64,000 nt of DNA, taken from positions 62,001-126,000 of the forward strand of contig CADCWO010000001.1 of assembly GCA_902806435.1 (NCBI GenBank). Direction: 5' to 3'. The stretch is from an uncultured Synechococcales cyanobacterium. GTDB taxonomy: Bacteria; Cyanobacteriota; Cyanobacteriia; Thermosynechococcales; Thermosynechococcaceae. Shown here one piece after another: positions 9,929 to 18,659 of the stretch. Under the pieces are notes generated by a model, which searched no databases, had not been told where the DNA came from, and saw only the letters and a program-made list of their open reading frames with translations. Each line of letters starts with the position of its first letter. The first letter of the stretch is position 1. Both the position numbers and the translations under genes were made by a program.

Positions 9929-10399
9929 ATGACTTGGCGCGGGTCTACCAGTATACGCGATCGCATTTTTGCCTGTCTGCCCTATTTACTGCCCTTGATT
10001 GATGGGCTGGTATTTGGGAGCTTTTTGTTCAATTTATTCCCACCGCTGCAATTAATCCTAATCCCCTTGGCACCTTTGGCGATTATCTACAATCTGCCCT
10101 TGGCCAGCTTGGTGATCTTTTTTGCTTTGTTTTTGCTGGTGGTGCGCAACGACAAGATCAGCCACTTTATTCGCTTCAACGCCATGCAGGCAATCTTAGT
10201 GGATATTATTCTAGTGTTGTGCCGGTTTATCCTACCAGTTTTTCGAGCACCGGGAACCCAATTTCTGCTAGAAGTGCTCTCGAACTTTATTTTCTTAGGG
10301 GTAGCTGCGGTTTTCGTCTATGCCGTTGTGCAGTCTCTACGAGGACGCTATGCAGAGATACCAACCATTTCGGATGCCGTTTATGCCCAAGTTCCCTAG
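9929..10399 (+). CDS. Tic20 family protein
   Basis: A 156-residue membrane protein of the Tic20/Ycf60 family. In plastids Tic20 is part of the inner-envelope import channel; the role in cyanobacteria is not settled. The sequence shows four hydrophobic stretches (about residues 15-45, 50-75, 85-110 and 115-140) and the typical ends RDRIFACLPYLLPLIDG and HFIRFNAMQAIL. The ATG is preceded by TTAGGAG at good spacing. It converges with the FAH-family gene: the two stop codons share the palindrome CTAG at 10396-10399. Confidence 0.92.
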   Translation: MTWRGSTSIRDRIFACLPYLLPLIDGLVFGSFLFNLFPPLQLILIPLAPLAIIYNLPLASLVIFFALFLLVVRNDKISHFIRFNAMQAILVDIILVLCRFILPVFRAPGTQFLLEVLSNFIFLGVAAVFVYAVVQSLRGRYAEIPTISDAVYAQVP

Positions 10400-11163
10400 C
10401 GGCTAACCACCGGATTATCAAGAGCGCCAATTCCTTCAATCTCTACTCGAACGCGATCGCCGATCTGCAGAGAGCCGACTCCTTCTGGAGTGCCCGTCAA
10501 CACAACGTCTCCAGGCAATAAGGTCATGACCTGGCTGATGTAGGAAACTAAGACATTCGGTGCAAAGACCATTTGATCAACTGTTGCCGACTGAACTACC
10601 TGATCATTTACAAAAGTTTGCAATTTGGCACTGGAATTGAGTTCTCGGACAATCCAAGGACCCAGCGGGCAAAACGTATCAAATCCCTTCGCTCGGGTCC
10701 ATTGACCATCACGTTTTTGTAAATCCCGCGCTGTGACGTCATTGGCAATGGTATATCCCCAGATCTTCGTTTTTGCTTCTTCCACAGTGCAGTTGGAACA
10801 GTAGGCCCCAATTACTAAGGCTAGTTCCCCTTCATAGTCCACTTGTCGTGATAAGGGGGGATATACGATTACTTTATCTGGGCTCAGGACAGAGGTTGAA
10901 GGCTTCAAAAACAACAAGGGTTCCTGCGGTACAGGTGTCCCCATTTCAGCAGCATGGCGAGCATAATTTTTGCCTACTGCCACAACCTTAGAAGGGGCAC
11001 AGGGTGCTAAAAGTTGATAACTTTCTGGCTCTAGAACCTGCTCACCCGGCTGCCCCTCTAACCAAGGGGGAGCATCGAGAACTTGTACACTCCGGTCGAG
11101 TTGCAGTAGCCCGTAATAAGTACTGGCTGTCGCGGTTCTAATACGGACATAACGTTGAGCCAT
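10396..11163 (-). CDS. Fumarylacetoacetate hydrolase (FAH) family protein
   Basis: An FAH-family hydrolase/isomerase of about 255 residues, with the metal-binding core PSKVVAVGKNYARHAAEMG, the EGELALVIG segment carrying the metal-ligand Glu, YTIANDVTARDLQ and DVVLTGTPEGVG. Family members act on fumarylpyruvate, acylpyruvates or oxaloacetate (decarboxylase type); substrate cannot be told from sequence. I place the start at ATG 11163 (MAQRYVRI); an in-frame TTG at 11190 would add nine residues. It is divergent from rpsF and overlaps the Tic20 stop by 4 bp at its 3' end. Confidence 0.93.
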   Translation of the reverse strand: MAQRYVRIRTATASTYYGLLQLDRSVQVLDAPPWLEGQPGEQVLEPESYQLLAPCAPSKVVAVGKNYARHAAEMGTPVPQEPLLFLKPSTSVLSPDKVIVYPPLSRQVDYEGELALVIGAYCSNCTVEEAKTKIWGYTIANDVTARDLQKRDGQWTRAKGFDTFCPLGPWIVRELNSSAKLQTFVNDQVVQSATVDQMVFAPNVLVSYISQVMTLLPGDVVLTGTPEGVGSLQIGDRVRVEIEGIGALDNPVVSR

Positions 11164-11319
11164 GGGAGAATGAATAGGTTGGGACAACAATCTGGAGCAG
11201 AACTTTTCAGAACTGGGATAAGATTATAGGTCCTTGCCTCTAAATGCTAGTGAAAACCAGACTCACTTCAACGGTCTGACCTCTAGCTAGGGGCCTTTGT
11301 CCATAAGGAGAATACCTCA

Positions 11320-11643
11320 ATGAATTTTATTTACGAGACCATGTACATTTTGCGCTCTGATCTCAGTGAAGAACTCTTAGATCAGACAATTGAGAAATAC
11401 CGAGCAATTCTGCAGGAACAAGGAAGTGAGCAGATCGAGGTTCAGCACCGAGGTAGACGGCGGTTAGCATACGAAATTCAGAAGCAACGCGAGGGCGTCT
11501 ACATTCAAATGAACTACAAAGCTCCTGGCACTGCTGTAGCTGTTCTGGAGCGGGCAATGCGATTGAGTGAAGAAGTGATCCGCTACTTAACCGTCAAACA
11601 GGAAGAGCATGAGGAGGCAGAAGCGGTAGAGGCTACTGCATGA
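11320..11643 (+). CDS. rpsF: 30S ribosomal protein S6
   Basis: S6 binds the central domain of 16S rRNA together with S18. The protein has 107 residues, with the S6 opening [14 protein letters not shown], the middle segment [22 protein letters not shown] and a C-terminal acidic tail. A perfect AAGGAG lies nine bases before the ATG. rpsR and ssb are not adjacent, unlike in E. coli. A 10-bp inverted repeat lies about 50 bp downstream. Confidence 0.98.
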   Translation: MNFIYETMYILRSDLSEELLDQTIEKYRAILQEQGSEQIEVQHRGRRRLAYEIQKQREGVYIQMNYKAPGTAVAVLERAMRLSEEVIRYLTVKQEEHEEAEAVEATA

Positions 11644-11692
11644 CCCTCAGCTATCGGTTTTGAAAAACAGGTTGTGACACGATAGGGAACAA

Positions 11693-11727
11693 GTCAGGCT
11701 TATTCACTTTGATGAGGTAAGCCTGAC
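11693..11727 (+). repeat. Inverted repeat downstream of rpsF
   Basis: Perfect 10-base arms GTCAGGCTTA and TAAGCCTGAC surround a 15-base loop. No T-run follows directly, so it is not a classical Rho-independent terminator. It could protect the 3' end of rpsF mRNA or act as a binding site for the downstream coiled-coil gene. Confidence 0.6.
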
Positions 11728-11805
11728 GAAGCCAAAGCTGTAGCTTATTCTAAAGACATTGCTCTCGTCTAAAGGTGTGCGACGTTACAAGACAAACTCC
11801 GCAGT

Positions 11806-12372
11806 TTGAGCAATTTTAAGGTAGACATTCAGGTTGCGTTTGGAACTGGAGTTTTAGAAAGCGTGAGTCAAGCAGAGAAAACGACTTCACCAAATCTTCA
11901 CGAACAAGTTTTGTCTTTGCGTCAGGATCTACAAATCCGAGATCAGCTAGTGCAGCAATTATCAGAGGAGTTGTTTCGACTGATCAAACAGCCTTCTCCC
12001 CTACAAACAGAAGCTGACTTCATAGCTAAACAGTCTCAATACAAGCAACTGCAAGCGGCTCAACAACTTGATTCCTGCCGCGAAGAAATTAATCACCGTG
12101 ATATTGAAATTGCTCAACTGCAATCATCTATGCAAGACCTGAGTGAGCGTAATTTCTTCCTAGAGCAGCTCGTGCAAGAGTTACCTGCAGTCTACCAACA
12201 AAGATTTGCGGCGCGGCTGACCCCGATTAGACAAAAACTAGCGATGCTCCAACAAGAAAACCGCCAGTTACATGCCAAGCTTGAGAGTGTCAGCTACCGC
12301 TTAGCTGTCAAGACGCGCTTTGCAGACCAAGTAGAATTCCCTAACTTTTCAGAATCTAGCAAACCTGATTAG
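11806..12372 (+). CDS. Coiled-coil protein of unknown function
   Basis: A 188-residue soluble protein, almost entirely helical and rich in Gln/Glu/Leu heptads from about residue 28 to 165. No catalytic motif, signal peptide or membrane segment is visible. The longest reading starts at TTG 11806; a GTG at 11863 (MSQAEKTTS) with a GGAG eleven bases upstream is a good alternative. It lies downstream of rpsF and converges with the broken M23 gene. I do not recognise the family; a structural or scaffold role is a guess from the coiled coil. Confidence 0.75.
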   Translation: MSNFKVDIQVAFGTGVLESVSQAEKTTSPNLHEQVLSLRQDLQIRDQLVQQLSEELFRLIKQPSPLQTEADFIAKQSQYKQLQAAQQLDSCREEINHRDIEIAQLQSSMQDLSERNFFLEQLVQELPAVYQQRFAARLTPIRQKLAMLQQENRQLHAKLESVSYRLAVKTRFADQVEFPNFSESSKPD

Positions 12373-12501
12373 CAGCCTTCGAAGAATTTTTCTTCTAGTT
12401 TATTCAAGCTGAAGAGATTTATTTTGGCCTCCTCTCGTCTTTGCTGGCCTAGCACGAGATCGCCAGCTGGAGCATTCAAGAGCTGTCCTCACTAACAGCC
12501 A

Positions 12502-13572
12502 CTAGCATTGCCTCACTAAGTGAGCGAGTACGGAATTAAGCCATTTTGTTTGGCGGTTAGCAAGCCTTCGCTCAACTTGAGCTAACGCGATCACTCCCGA
12601 CCCACAAATCCGGTCAATTTGAAAGGGAGCTGTCTGACCAAAACTGCCTTTCGGTGCGGCATAGTGGATTTCAATGCGCAGATGCGGACCAGTGCTCCAA
12701 CCGGAGTTGCCACTATAGCTAATCAGTTGACCTGCCTGAACGCGATCGCCTAGCTTAATGCCAATTCTAGCTTGGAATCCCTGCTCCAAATGCAAGTAGG
12801 CAGAGCGGTACTCATTCGTATGTTCAATCAACACATAATTAAATTTGTGAAGATTTTCTTCCCCGCCGCCGGTATCAGGAAACCTATCTTCTAGGTTAAG
12901 AACCTTACCAGAACGCATGGCGTAGACAGGCATACCAATATCAACCGAAAGATCAAAAGCATACTCCATCGGGCCCAGATGAGAATAGGACCCATGCGGC
13001 CCTTGGGAAATTATGCCAGCTTCCCTTAAGGGATGGCATAATCCGACCAGTGGGGCAGCTTCTGTGGGATTCGATTGAAGTGCCACCTCAGAAATAATAC
13101 CACCAGAGCCCCGCTCAGGGTTAAGCAGAGCAACAGCATTTGCTACCACAAAACCTTGTCTATCTTTTGTTTCAACTTCATACCACTGGTGCTGGCGGTC
13201 ACTAGAAACCGCAAGTTTACGATGAATTTTTAATGTTGTCCCAGTATACCAATCAGCAATCGCTCTAGCATTACTAAATGGTGCTGATTTGAGTTCTAGC
13301 CGTGAGGTTTGCGATCGCCAGTTAACCGAGCCAATCTAAGTGGATTTGTGAGATTTTTTCTGCTCAAACCGTTTGACAGAGCCACTTTCAATATTCTTAA
13401 ACTTGTTAATCTTACCTTGCGATCAGCAAGCTTGATCTCTAGTTTTTAAGCGTTCGAAACTATATTTTACACCAACACAGCGAAAGCCTTTAGCAACTAT
13501 AGATTGAGCTGAACCTGCTGTTGAAATTAAGCTTAAAAATGCTGCATTCGATAGAAACTCTTGCCTAAACAT
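12502..13572 (-). pseudogene. Probable broken secreted SH3-M23 peptidase gene
   Basis: The frame from GTG 13149 to 12502 encodes an M23 (LytM-type) domain: SHLGPMEYAFD for the metal-binding start, a long GGGEENLHKFNYVLIEH segment, SAYLHLEQG and STGPHLRIEIH. The same frame continues upstream through a convincing bacterial SH3 domain (ADWYTGTTLKIHR, then WYEVETKDRQGFVVANAV) with no ATG, GTG or TTG, up to a TAG at 13336-13338. Further up, past a TGA at 13423-13425, the same frame contains an ATG at 13572 with a signal-peptide-like start (FLSLISTAGSAQS). The second His of the M23 HxH motif is Arg (HLR), removing a metal ligand. I infer a decayed secreted cell-wall peptidase. Alternatives: translation from GTG 13149 of the M23 part alone, or sequence errors. 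Confidence 0.7.
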
Positions 13573-14157
13573 GACAAACTCTTGTATAGTTCTGCATTAG
13601 TATTTATACGGAAGAAATACCCCGGTAGGGTAATATTCTTCCCCATGGCCTAGAAAGCCGTAAGACGATGCGGCTAGGTCAGATTTTCTATGCGAAAAAA
13701 GGGGGTTGTTAAAGATCAAAAATAGCCATAATAAGCAAGAGCAGAATCAAGATTAAGCATCTAAGGCTAGCACTTCAAATTACAAATTAATTGCTTAGGT
13801 AAGCTACACCTAGCCTTCAACGGATTAGCATATGACGCCTTCAACCCAATTGATTGGCAAAGATGAACCTTGCTTTTAGCAACGTTCTGGCGTATATAGT
13901 GGCTTTTGCCATGAACGTAAGTGTGTGAGTGTGTGATCAGGTTTAGTAAGATTTTGCGCCGGGTTCCCAAATGCGGGAACAACCAATAAAGCATACCTGT
14001 CATTAGTCCTATTAATGGGAATAATGCAGGTTCCAGCAGTTTTTGCTGAAGAGAAATTCTTCTGTATTAGTGGCTGGACTTATCCTACTTCCCACTCAAT
14101 TAACACACGTTTTAAAACATCTCAAGGGGGGAAGAGTATTGAGCAGGAATTATAAAA
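13573..14157. other. Gene-poor region between the broken M23 gene and a PEP-CTERM gene
   Basis: About 585 bp, with no open frame that looks like a protein. It holds a possible structured element at 13651-13690: arms AGCCG/CGGCT around a 10-base loop, enclosed by TAGAA/TTCTA. A short inverted repeat GTTCCC/GGGAAC lies at 13963-13980. Both could be RNA hairpins; neither matches a family I know. The last 25 bases hold a GCAGGA before the next ATG. Confidence 0.4.
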
Positions 14158-15186
14158 ATGCGAAACAAAGATTTATCTTATCGGACTGGAGTGCCGATTT
14201 TGGTTGGTGCTATCGTAGGCGCAATCGTCACTAGCGGAGCTTACCTGATTACTGCTCCCTTAGCCCAAGCAGCAACCCTTTTCAGTAATGATGGTGTCCA
14301 GTTTGATGAAGATACTACCCTTGAATTTAATTTCAAGGAATCTCACGGTGTCTATAAGTCCACTTTTGGCGTGATTGACTTAAATACAAAAGAAAGGTTT
14401 CCGCTGATTAAAGAGACAAAATCTTCTGATGTATTCCAGCCTGTAACACGCCCCTCTGATCGCAAACGCAACATCGGGGATAAGAATGACTTCTTAGGGA
14501 CACCAGGTAATGCTGTGCCAAACCCGACAGCTAAGTTCAACTTTAAAGCCAACACCAGATATTCTTTCTTTCTAGATTCGGCCTACGAAGAGCGACCTGT
14601 AGGCACAGCCTACTCCACAAATTTAATGAACCCTGGTGGAGTACAACAGGCTAAGTTCGACACCGACCCAGCTAATCTGTGTAACGGTGGTAGCACCATT
14701 GCCTGGGATGATACCGGAGCTGTTTTAGTCAAAACTCCAGAACAACAAGATACAGATTTTGATGACGTTTATATCGAAGCTACTAATGGTGTTTGTGCAG
14801 TAGGTGGTGGCGCAGCTCCAGCAGCAGTCGGTGGCGGTATGCCGCCAGTAGTAGCTGGAGGTGGACCAGGATTTATTCCATACCTACCGCTAGCAGGTTT
14901 AGCTGCGCTTCCTTTTGTCTTGGGAGGTGAGGGAGATAATACATCAACTCCACTACCGCCAGTGTTAGATACAGTCACTCCCCCAGGAGCAGAAGGTACA
15001 CTAACTCCTTCAGGAGCAGAAGGTACACTAACTCTCCCAGGACCAGGAGGTACAGTAACTCTCCCAGGAGCAGAAGGTACAGTAGTTCAACCAAATGCTA
15101 AGGCAGTACCTGAACCCTCAACCACTATTGGGTCATTAGCCCTGATAGGTGGGTTTCTGCTGCGAAGAAAATTCAAAAAGATTTAA
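14158..15186 (+). CDS. Secreted PEP-CTERM protein
   Basis: A 342-residue exported protein of unknown function. The N-terminus is a signal peptide (hydrophobic residues about 11-35, APLAQA before the likely cleavage site). The C-terminus is a PEP-CTERM sorting tail: VPEPSTTIG, a hydrophobic helix, then RRKFKKI. In the family this tail is recognised by an exosortase/archaeosortase-type enzyme; none is encoded in the window. Between lie a beta-rich region, a Gly/Pro/Ala-rich stretch with an extra hydrophobic segment (about 240-262), and four 9-residue repeats of the PGAEGTLT type (14983-15090). The ATG has GCAGGA upstream. It is likely a surface or matrix component; the ligand is unknown. Confidence 0.85.
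   Translation: MRNKDLSYRTGVPILVGAIVGAIVTSGAYLITAPLAQAATLFSNDGVQFDEDTTLEFNFKESHGVYKSTFGVIDLNTKERFPLIKETKSSDVFQPVTRPSDRKRNIGDKNDFLGTPGNAVPNPTAKFNFKANTRYSFFLDSAYEERPVGTAYSTNLMNPGGVQQAKFDTDPANLCNGGSTIAWDDTGAVLVKTPEQQDTDFDDVYIEATNGVCAVGGGAAPAAVGGGMPPVVAGGGPGFIPYLPLAGLAALPFVLGGEGDNTSTPLPPVLDTVTPPGAEGTLTPSGAEGTLTLPGPGGTVTLPGAEGTVVQPNAKAVPEPSTTIGSLALIGGFLLRRKFKKI
14983..15090 (+). repeat. Four tandem 27-bp coding repeats
   Basis: Four consecutive 27-bp units encode nine residues each: PGAEGTLTP, SGAEGTLTL, PGPGGTVTL, PGAEGTVVQ. They sit just before the PEP-CTERM tail and probably form a flexible spacer. Copy number could vary between strains by slippage without breaking the frame. Confidence 0.85.
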
Positions 15187-15329
15187 AGCCAATCAAACGT
15201 CGTGAGAGGTAGCGGACTTTACTCAACAAGGTGTTGATGATTGGCTACCAATCGTGATGACTTTGAACAATTGCTAACTATCGGGGGGCTATTAAAACAG
15301 GTGAAAAAAGTTTTGGAGTGGTATCTCAA

Positions 15330-15965
15330 ATGCATACACAAAAAATAGGTTTATTAACAGGCGCAATATTATTGCTGCTGGTTAGCTTATCTGCGCAACC
15401 GGCAATGGCTGACACGTCAGGTAGCCAACTAGAAAAGTCTACTAATCAGCGCAATACAAATCTTGGTCAAGCTTCAACAGGGACACAGCGCAACGTAACT
15501 GGAATTGTCAACTCATTCCAGGGAAGTACCTTGGACCTACGGCTGGCCGACGGCACCTGCAAGACATTTTCAGTTGAACCCAGTACCGTTGGCTCCCAGC
15601 ATCTACGCAAGGGGACACTTGTCACCTTTGACGCTGATGCTAATAGGCGTGTTACTAGAATCCAGCAGCCGGAAGTTGCTGAAACGATTAATGGGGTCGT
15701 TACCAAGATTGCTAATGATCAGGTAACACTGAGGCTTCCGAATGGACAAACTAGAACCACAGTAGTTGCACCAGCAACAGCACAGCAATTAAAGTTAGCC
15801 CCTGGCGTTCCGATCGCAACGACCTTATATCGCGGTACCTCACTCACAAAAATTTGTGTACGCGCCTTAGACATTCCACCCGTCGCAGCAGTACCTGTGC
15901 CCGTTGCCCAACCCCCTGTTCCACCCGCCTTTAAAGCTCCACAACCTGTAAGGGCTCTTTGGTAA
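15330..15965 (+). CDS. Secreted hypothetical protein with two beta-barrel-like repeats
   Basis: An exported protein of about 211 residues from ATG 15330, which has GGAG eleven bases upstream; a GTG at 15318 is in frame but sits on the Shine-Dalgarno. The signal peptide is clear (LLTGAILLLLVSLSAQPAMA). The mature part holds two similar segments, RNVTGIVNSFQGSTLDLRLADG and then INGVVTKIANDQVTLRLPNG, resembling DUF5666/OB-like strands, and ends in a Pro/Val-rich tail. It sits 130 bp after the PEP-CTERM gene and is followed by a strong terminator. The function is unknown; a periplasmic or extracellular role is inferred. Confidence 0.75.
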   Translation: MHTQKIGLLTGAILLLLVSLSAQPAMADTSGSQLEKSTNQRNTNLGQASTGTQRNVTGIVNSFQGSTLDLRLADGTCKTFSVEPSTVGSQHLRKGTLVTFDADANRRVTRIQQPEVAETINGVVTKIANDQVTLRLPNGQTRTTVVAPATAQQLKLAPGVPIATTLYRGTSLTKICVRALDIPPVAAVPVPVAQPPVPPAFKAPQPVRALW

Positions 15966-15995
15966 GCTAAGTAGCTGTAGCGAATTCTGGCACGT

Positions 15996-16032
15996 ACGAC
16001 CCTGATTAAGATCGGGGTCGTCTGGCTTTTTT
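15996..16032 (+). terminator. Rho-independent terminator
   Basis: An 11-bp stem (ACGACCCTGAT with ATCGGGGTCGT, one wobble), a TAAG loop, then CTGG and a run of six T. It ends the transcript of the secreted-protein gene at 15330-15965. Confidence 0.88.
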
Positions 16033-16130
16033 GTAGTTTATGAAGTCTTCCCCACTCTAGAAGACGCTAGTTACAAATTGATTTGCGCTAGCGTTAAATT
16101 AACCGACGCACTTATTTTGGCTACTTTACT

Positions 16131-17483
16131 GTGCTCTCTTCTAGACGTCTTGTATTGATTAGCTTGGCAATAATACTGTTGGCTCCATTAACTGCTTGTG
16201 GAAACAGCAGTTCCTTGGGGGAAGTCTTCGCACCTGATCCCAAGCTCAGCCAGTGGACTCCGACGGATATCCAAGCAAAGTTGCCAGAGGATTTTCCCCT
16301 AGAATTACAATATCCCAACGCTCAGCTCCAAGAAGTGGAGCAAGGAACCAGTCAGCCAACTGCAGAACCCACTGCTGCCGCCACAGCCAACCCTAGTGGT
16401 GAAAAGATAACGCGCTGGACAACACCTGATTCAAGGGACCAGCTAAGAGATTTTTATCAAAACGTTTTTCAGCGAACTGGTTGGAGAATTCTAGAGCAGG
16501 CAACGAACGAAGATGACGGTACCTTAGTTGCTCAACGCCAAGACTTGCAAGTTACGGTTGCTATTCCAAACGTTGAGCCATCCCCAGCAGCACCATCGAC
16601 GCCAGCAACACCATCAACGACTGATAGCAATGGCCAAACACCAGGGACCGAGTTCGCGATTCGGTACGTTCGCAACGATAGTGCGAACGCGCAACCCTCG
16701 CCCGAGGCTACTCAAGCAGGTGGCGATACCTTAAGTACAGCTTCTGCCCAGCAATTCACAGATCTCGACCAAGCTCCGGCGGCACTCCAGCCCTACCTAC
16801 AAGACCTGGCAAAGTTAGGGGTTCTCACATCAAGTGCCCCTAGCGATTCTGAATCTCAATTTCGTCCCAGCGCAGTTATGAGTCGTGGGGAATTTGCCCG
16901 CTGGCTAGTTGCAACGAACAACCGGATTTATCGTGACCAGCCTGCTCGCCAGATTCGGTTGGTGCCAGACTCGACAGAACCTGCATTTCAGGATGTTGCT
17001 CGCAGTGACACGGCTTTTCCTGCGATTCAAGGACTGGCGGAAGCGGGCTACATCCCTAGCTCCCTTACCGGTGAATCAAACACCAATGCCTTCCGTCCCA
17101 ATGCCCCGCTGACACGCGAAGAGTTACTGCTCTGGAAGGTGCCTGTAGATGTCCGGCGGATATTACCAACTGCCACCGCTGATGGCGTGAAGCAAACCTG
17201 GGGGTTTAAAGATGCCAATCGAATTAACCCTAGAGCCTTGCCAGCGGTATTGGCTGATCACCGCAATGGGGATCTTTCTAATATCCGCCGCGTCTTTGGG
17301 TCAACATTACTCTTCCAACCCAAAAAAGCTGTCACTCGTGCTGAAGCAGTGGCGGCTCTTTGGTACATTGGCACCCAGGGTGAGGGTTTCTCTGCCCAAG
17401 AAGTACTTAGGGGGGAACAGCAAGCATCACCAGCGGCAGCCCCTTCGACAGCCCCTTCAACAGCCGATCAACCTAGTAATTAA
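16131..17483 (+). CDS. S-layer homology (SLH) domain lipoprotein
   Basis: A 450-residue envelope protein. The GTG start is followed by a lipoprotein signal with lipobox LTAC near residues 20-23, then a low-complexity Pro/Thr/Ala region. The middle has a conserved block (RWTTPDSRDQLRDFYQNVFQRTGWRIL). From about residue 205 to 425 come SLH-like motifs (AALQPYLQDLAKLGVL, FRPSAVMSRGEFARWLV, FPAIQGLAEAGYI, FRPNAPLTREELLLW, FQPKKAVTRAEAVAALW). SLH domains bind peptidoglycan-linked polysaccharide, so it probably links outer membrane or periplasm to the wall. The M42 peptidase gene begins 17 bp downstream, probably in the same operon. Confidence 0.9.
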   Translation: MLSSRRLVLISLAIILLAPLTACGNSSSLGEVFAPDPKLSQWTPTDIQAKLPEDFPLELQYPNAQLQEVEQGTSQPTAEPTAAATANPSGEKITRWTTPDSRDQLRDFYQNVFQRTGWRILEQATNEDDGTLVAQRQDLQVTVAIPNVEPSPAAPSTPATPSTTDSNGQTPGTEFAIRYVRNDSANAQPSPEATQAGGDTLSTASAQQFTDLDQAPAALQPYLQDLAKLGVLTSSAPSDSESQFRPSAVMSRGEFARWLVATNNRIYRDQPARQIRLVPDSTEPAFQDVARSDTAFPAIQGLAEAGYIPSSLTGESNTNAFRPNAPLTREELLLWKVPVDVRRILPTATADGVKQTWGFKDANRINPRALPAVLADHRNGDLSNIRRVFGSTLLFQPKKAVTRAEAVAALWYIGTQGEGFSAQEVLRGEQQASPAAAPSTAPSTADQPSN

Positions 17484-17500
17484 CTTGTACGTGGTTTGGC

Positions 17501-18541
17501 ATGGCCTACGATTACGACGCTTTATTTGAGACGATTGAAACCTTGGTGCTCCACCATTCTCCGAGTGGGGTCGAGGCAGAAATTGATCAATGGTTGATTA
17601 AACGGTTTCAAGACCTGGCTGAAACCTGGCAGGATGAGGCTGGAAATATCATTGCCCGAATTCCGGGTCACAATCGAGAAAAAGCGATCGCCATCACGGC
17701 TCACAAGGATGAAATTGGGGCGATTGTTAAATCAATCAGCTCGGAAGGACGCGTGGAAGTTCGCAAACTGGGTGGTTCCTTTCCCTGGGTTTACGGGGAA
17801 GGGGTGGTCGATTTGTTAGGTGACCAGCAAACGATCAGTGGCATTCTTTGTTTTGGCTCCCGCCACGTCTCTCATGAGTCGCCGCAAAAGGCGCAGCAAA
17901 ATGATGCCCCTCTGGCCTGGGAAGACACCTGGGTGGAGATGTTGTGTCCCCCAGAAGCATTGACAGCAGCGGGGATACGCCCCGGTACCCGCGTGGTAAT
18001 CGGTAAGCATCGCAAGCGACCTTTCCGGTTAAACGATTATATTGCCAGCTACACCTTAGACAACAAAGCTTCTGTGGCAATTTTGCTAGCTTTAGCCGCA
18101 CAACTAGAACAACCAGCGGTAGATACTTATCTGGTTGCCTCAGCCAAGGAAGAAGTTGGGGCGGTAGGAGCACTTTACTTTACGCAGCACCAAGCCCTGG
18201 CTGCTTTAATTGCGCTAGAGATTGCACCGCTGGCACCTGAGTATCCAATTAAAGCTGGAGCAGCCCCTGTCCTGCTGTCTCAAGATGGCTACGGTATTTA
18301 CGATGAAAACTTGAATCAGCAATTGCGGCAGGTGGCAGAGCAAAAGGAGATTCCACTCCAATTTGCAGCGATCAGTGGCTTTGGCAGTGATGCTTCCATC
18401 GCCATGAAGGCGGGCCATATTCCAAAAGGAGCTTGTTTAGGCTTTCCAACCCAAAATACCCATGGCTATGAGATTACTCACCTGGGGGCGATCGCGCACT
18501 GTATAGAGCTACTGCACGCCTATTGCGAAACAGAGTTCTAA
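17501..18541 (+). CDS. M42 family metallopeptidase (FrvX-type)
   Basis: A di-zinc aminopeptidase/glucanase-family enzyme of 346 residues, cytoplasmic by lack of a signal. Metal and catalytic motifs in order: AHKDEIGAIV, TLDNKASVAILLAL, SAKEEVGAVGAL, ALEIAPL and a C-terminal PTQNTHGYEITH. The conserved YxxDNR motif is replaced by YTLDNK, which still keeps the bridging Asp. Members usually trim N-terminal residues from peptides. It follows the SLH lipoprotein by 17 bp. Confidence 0.92.
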   Translation: MAYDYDALFETIETLVLHHSPSGVEAEIDQWLIKRFQDLAETWQDEAGNIIARIPGHNREKAIAITAHKDEIGAIVKSISSEGRVEVRKLGGSFPWVYGEGVVDLLGDQQTISGILCFGSRHVSHESPQKAQQNDAPLAWEDTWVEMLCPPEALTAAGIRPGTRVVIGKHRKRPFRLNDYIASYTLDNKASVAILLALAAQLEQPAVDTYLVASAKEEVGAVGALYFTQHQALAALIALEIAPLAPEYPIKAGAAPVLLSQDGYGIYDENLNQQLRQVAEQKEIPLQFAAISGFGSDASIAMKAGHIPKGACLGFPTQNTHGYEITHLGAIAHCIELLHAYCETEF

Positions 18542-18659
18542 ATAAATTTTCAATTGTGAAGCAGAGCCGCTCTAGCAGAAAACAATCCTGCTGATTATTC
18601 CAGCAGGAACTGGGGTGCAACAATTAAAGATCGTTATTGTTTACTGCTGACTTGAATCT

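Noticed and set aside
13767-14003. A 78-codon minus-strand frame upstream of the PEP-CTERM gene
   Set aside because: No ribosome site or recognisable sequence, and it overlaps the probable promoter region.
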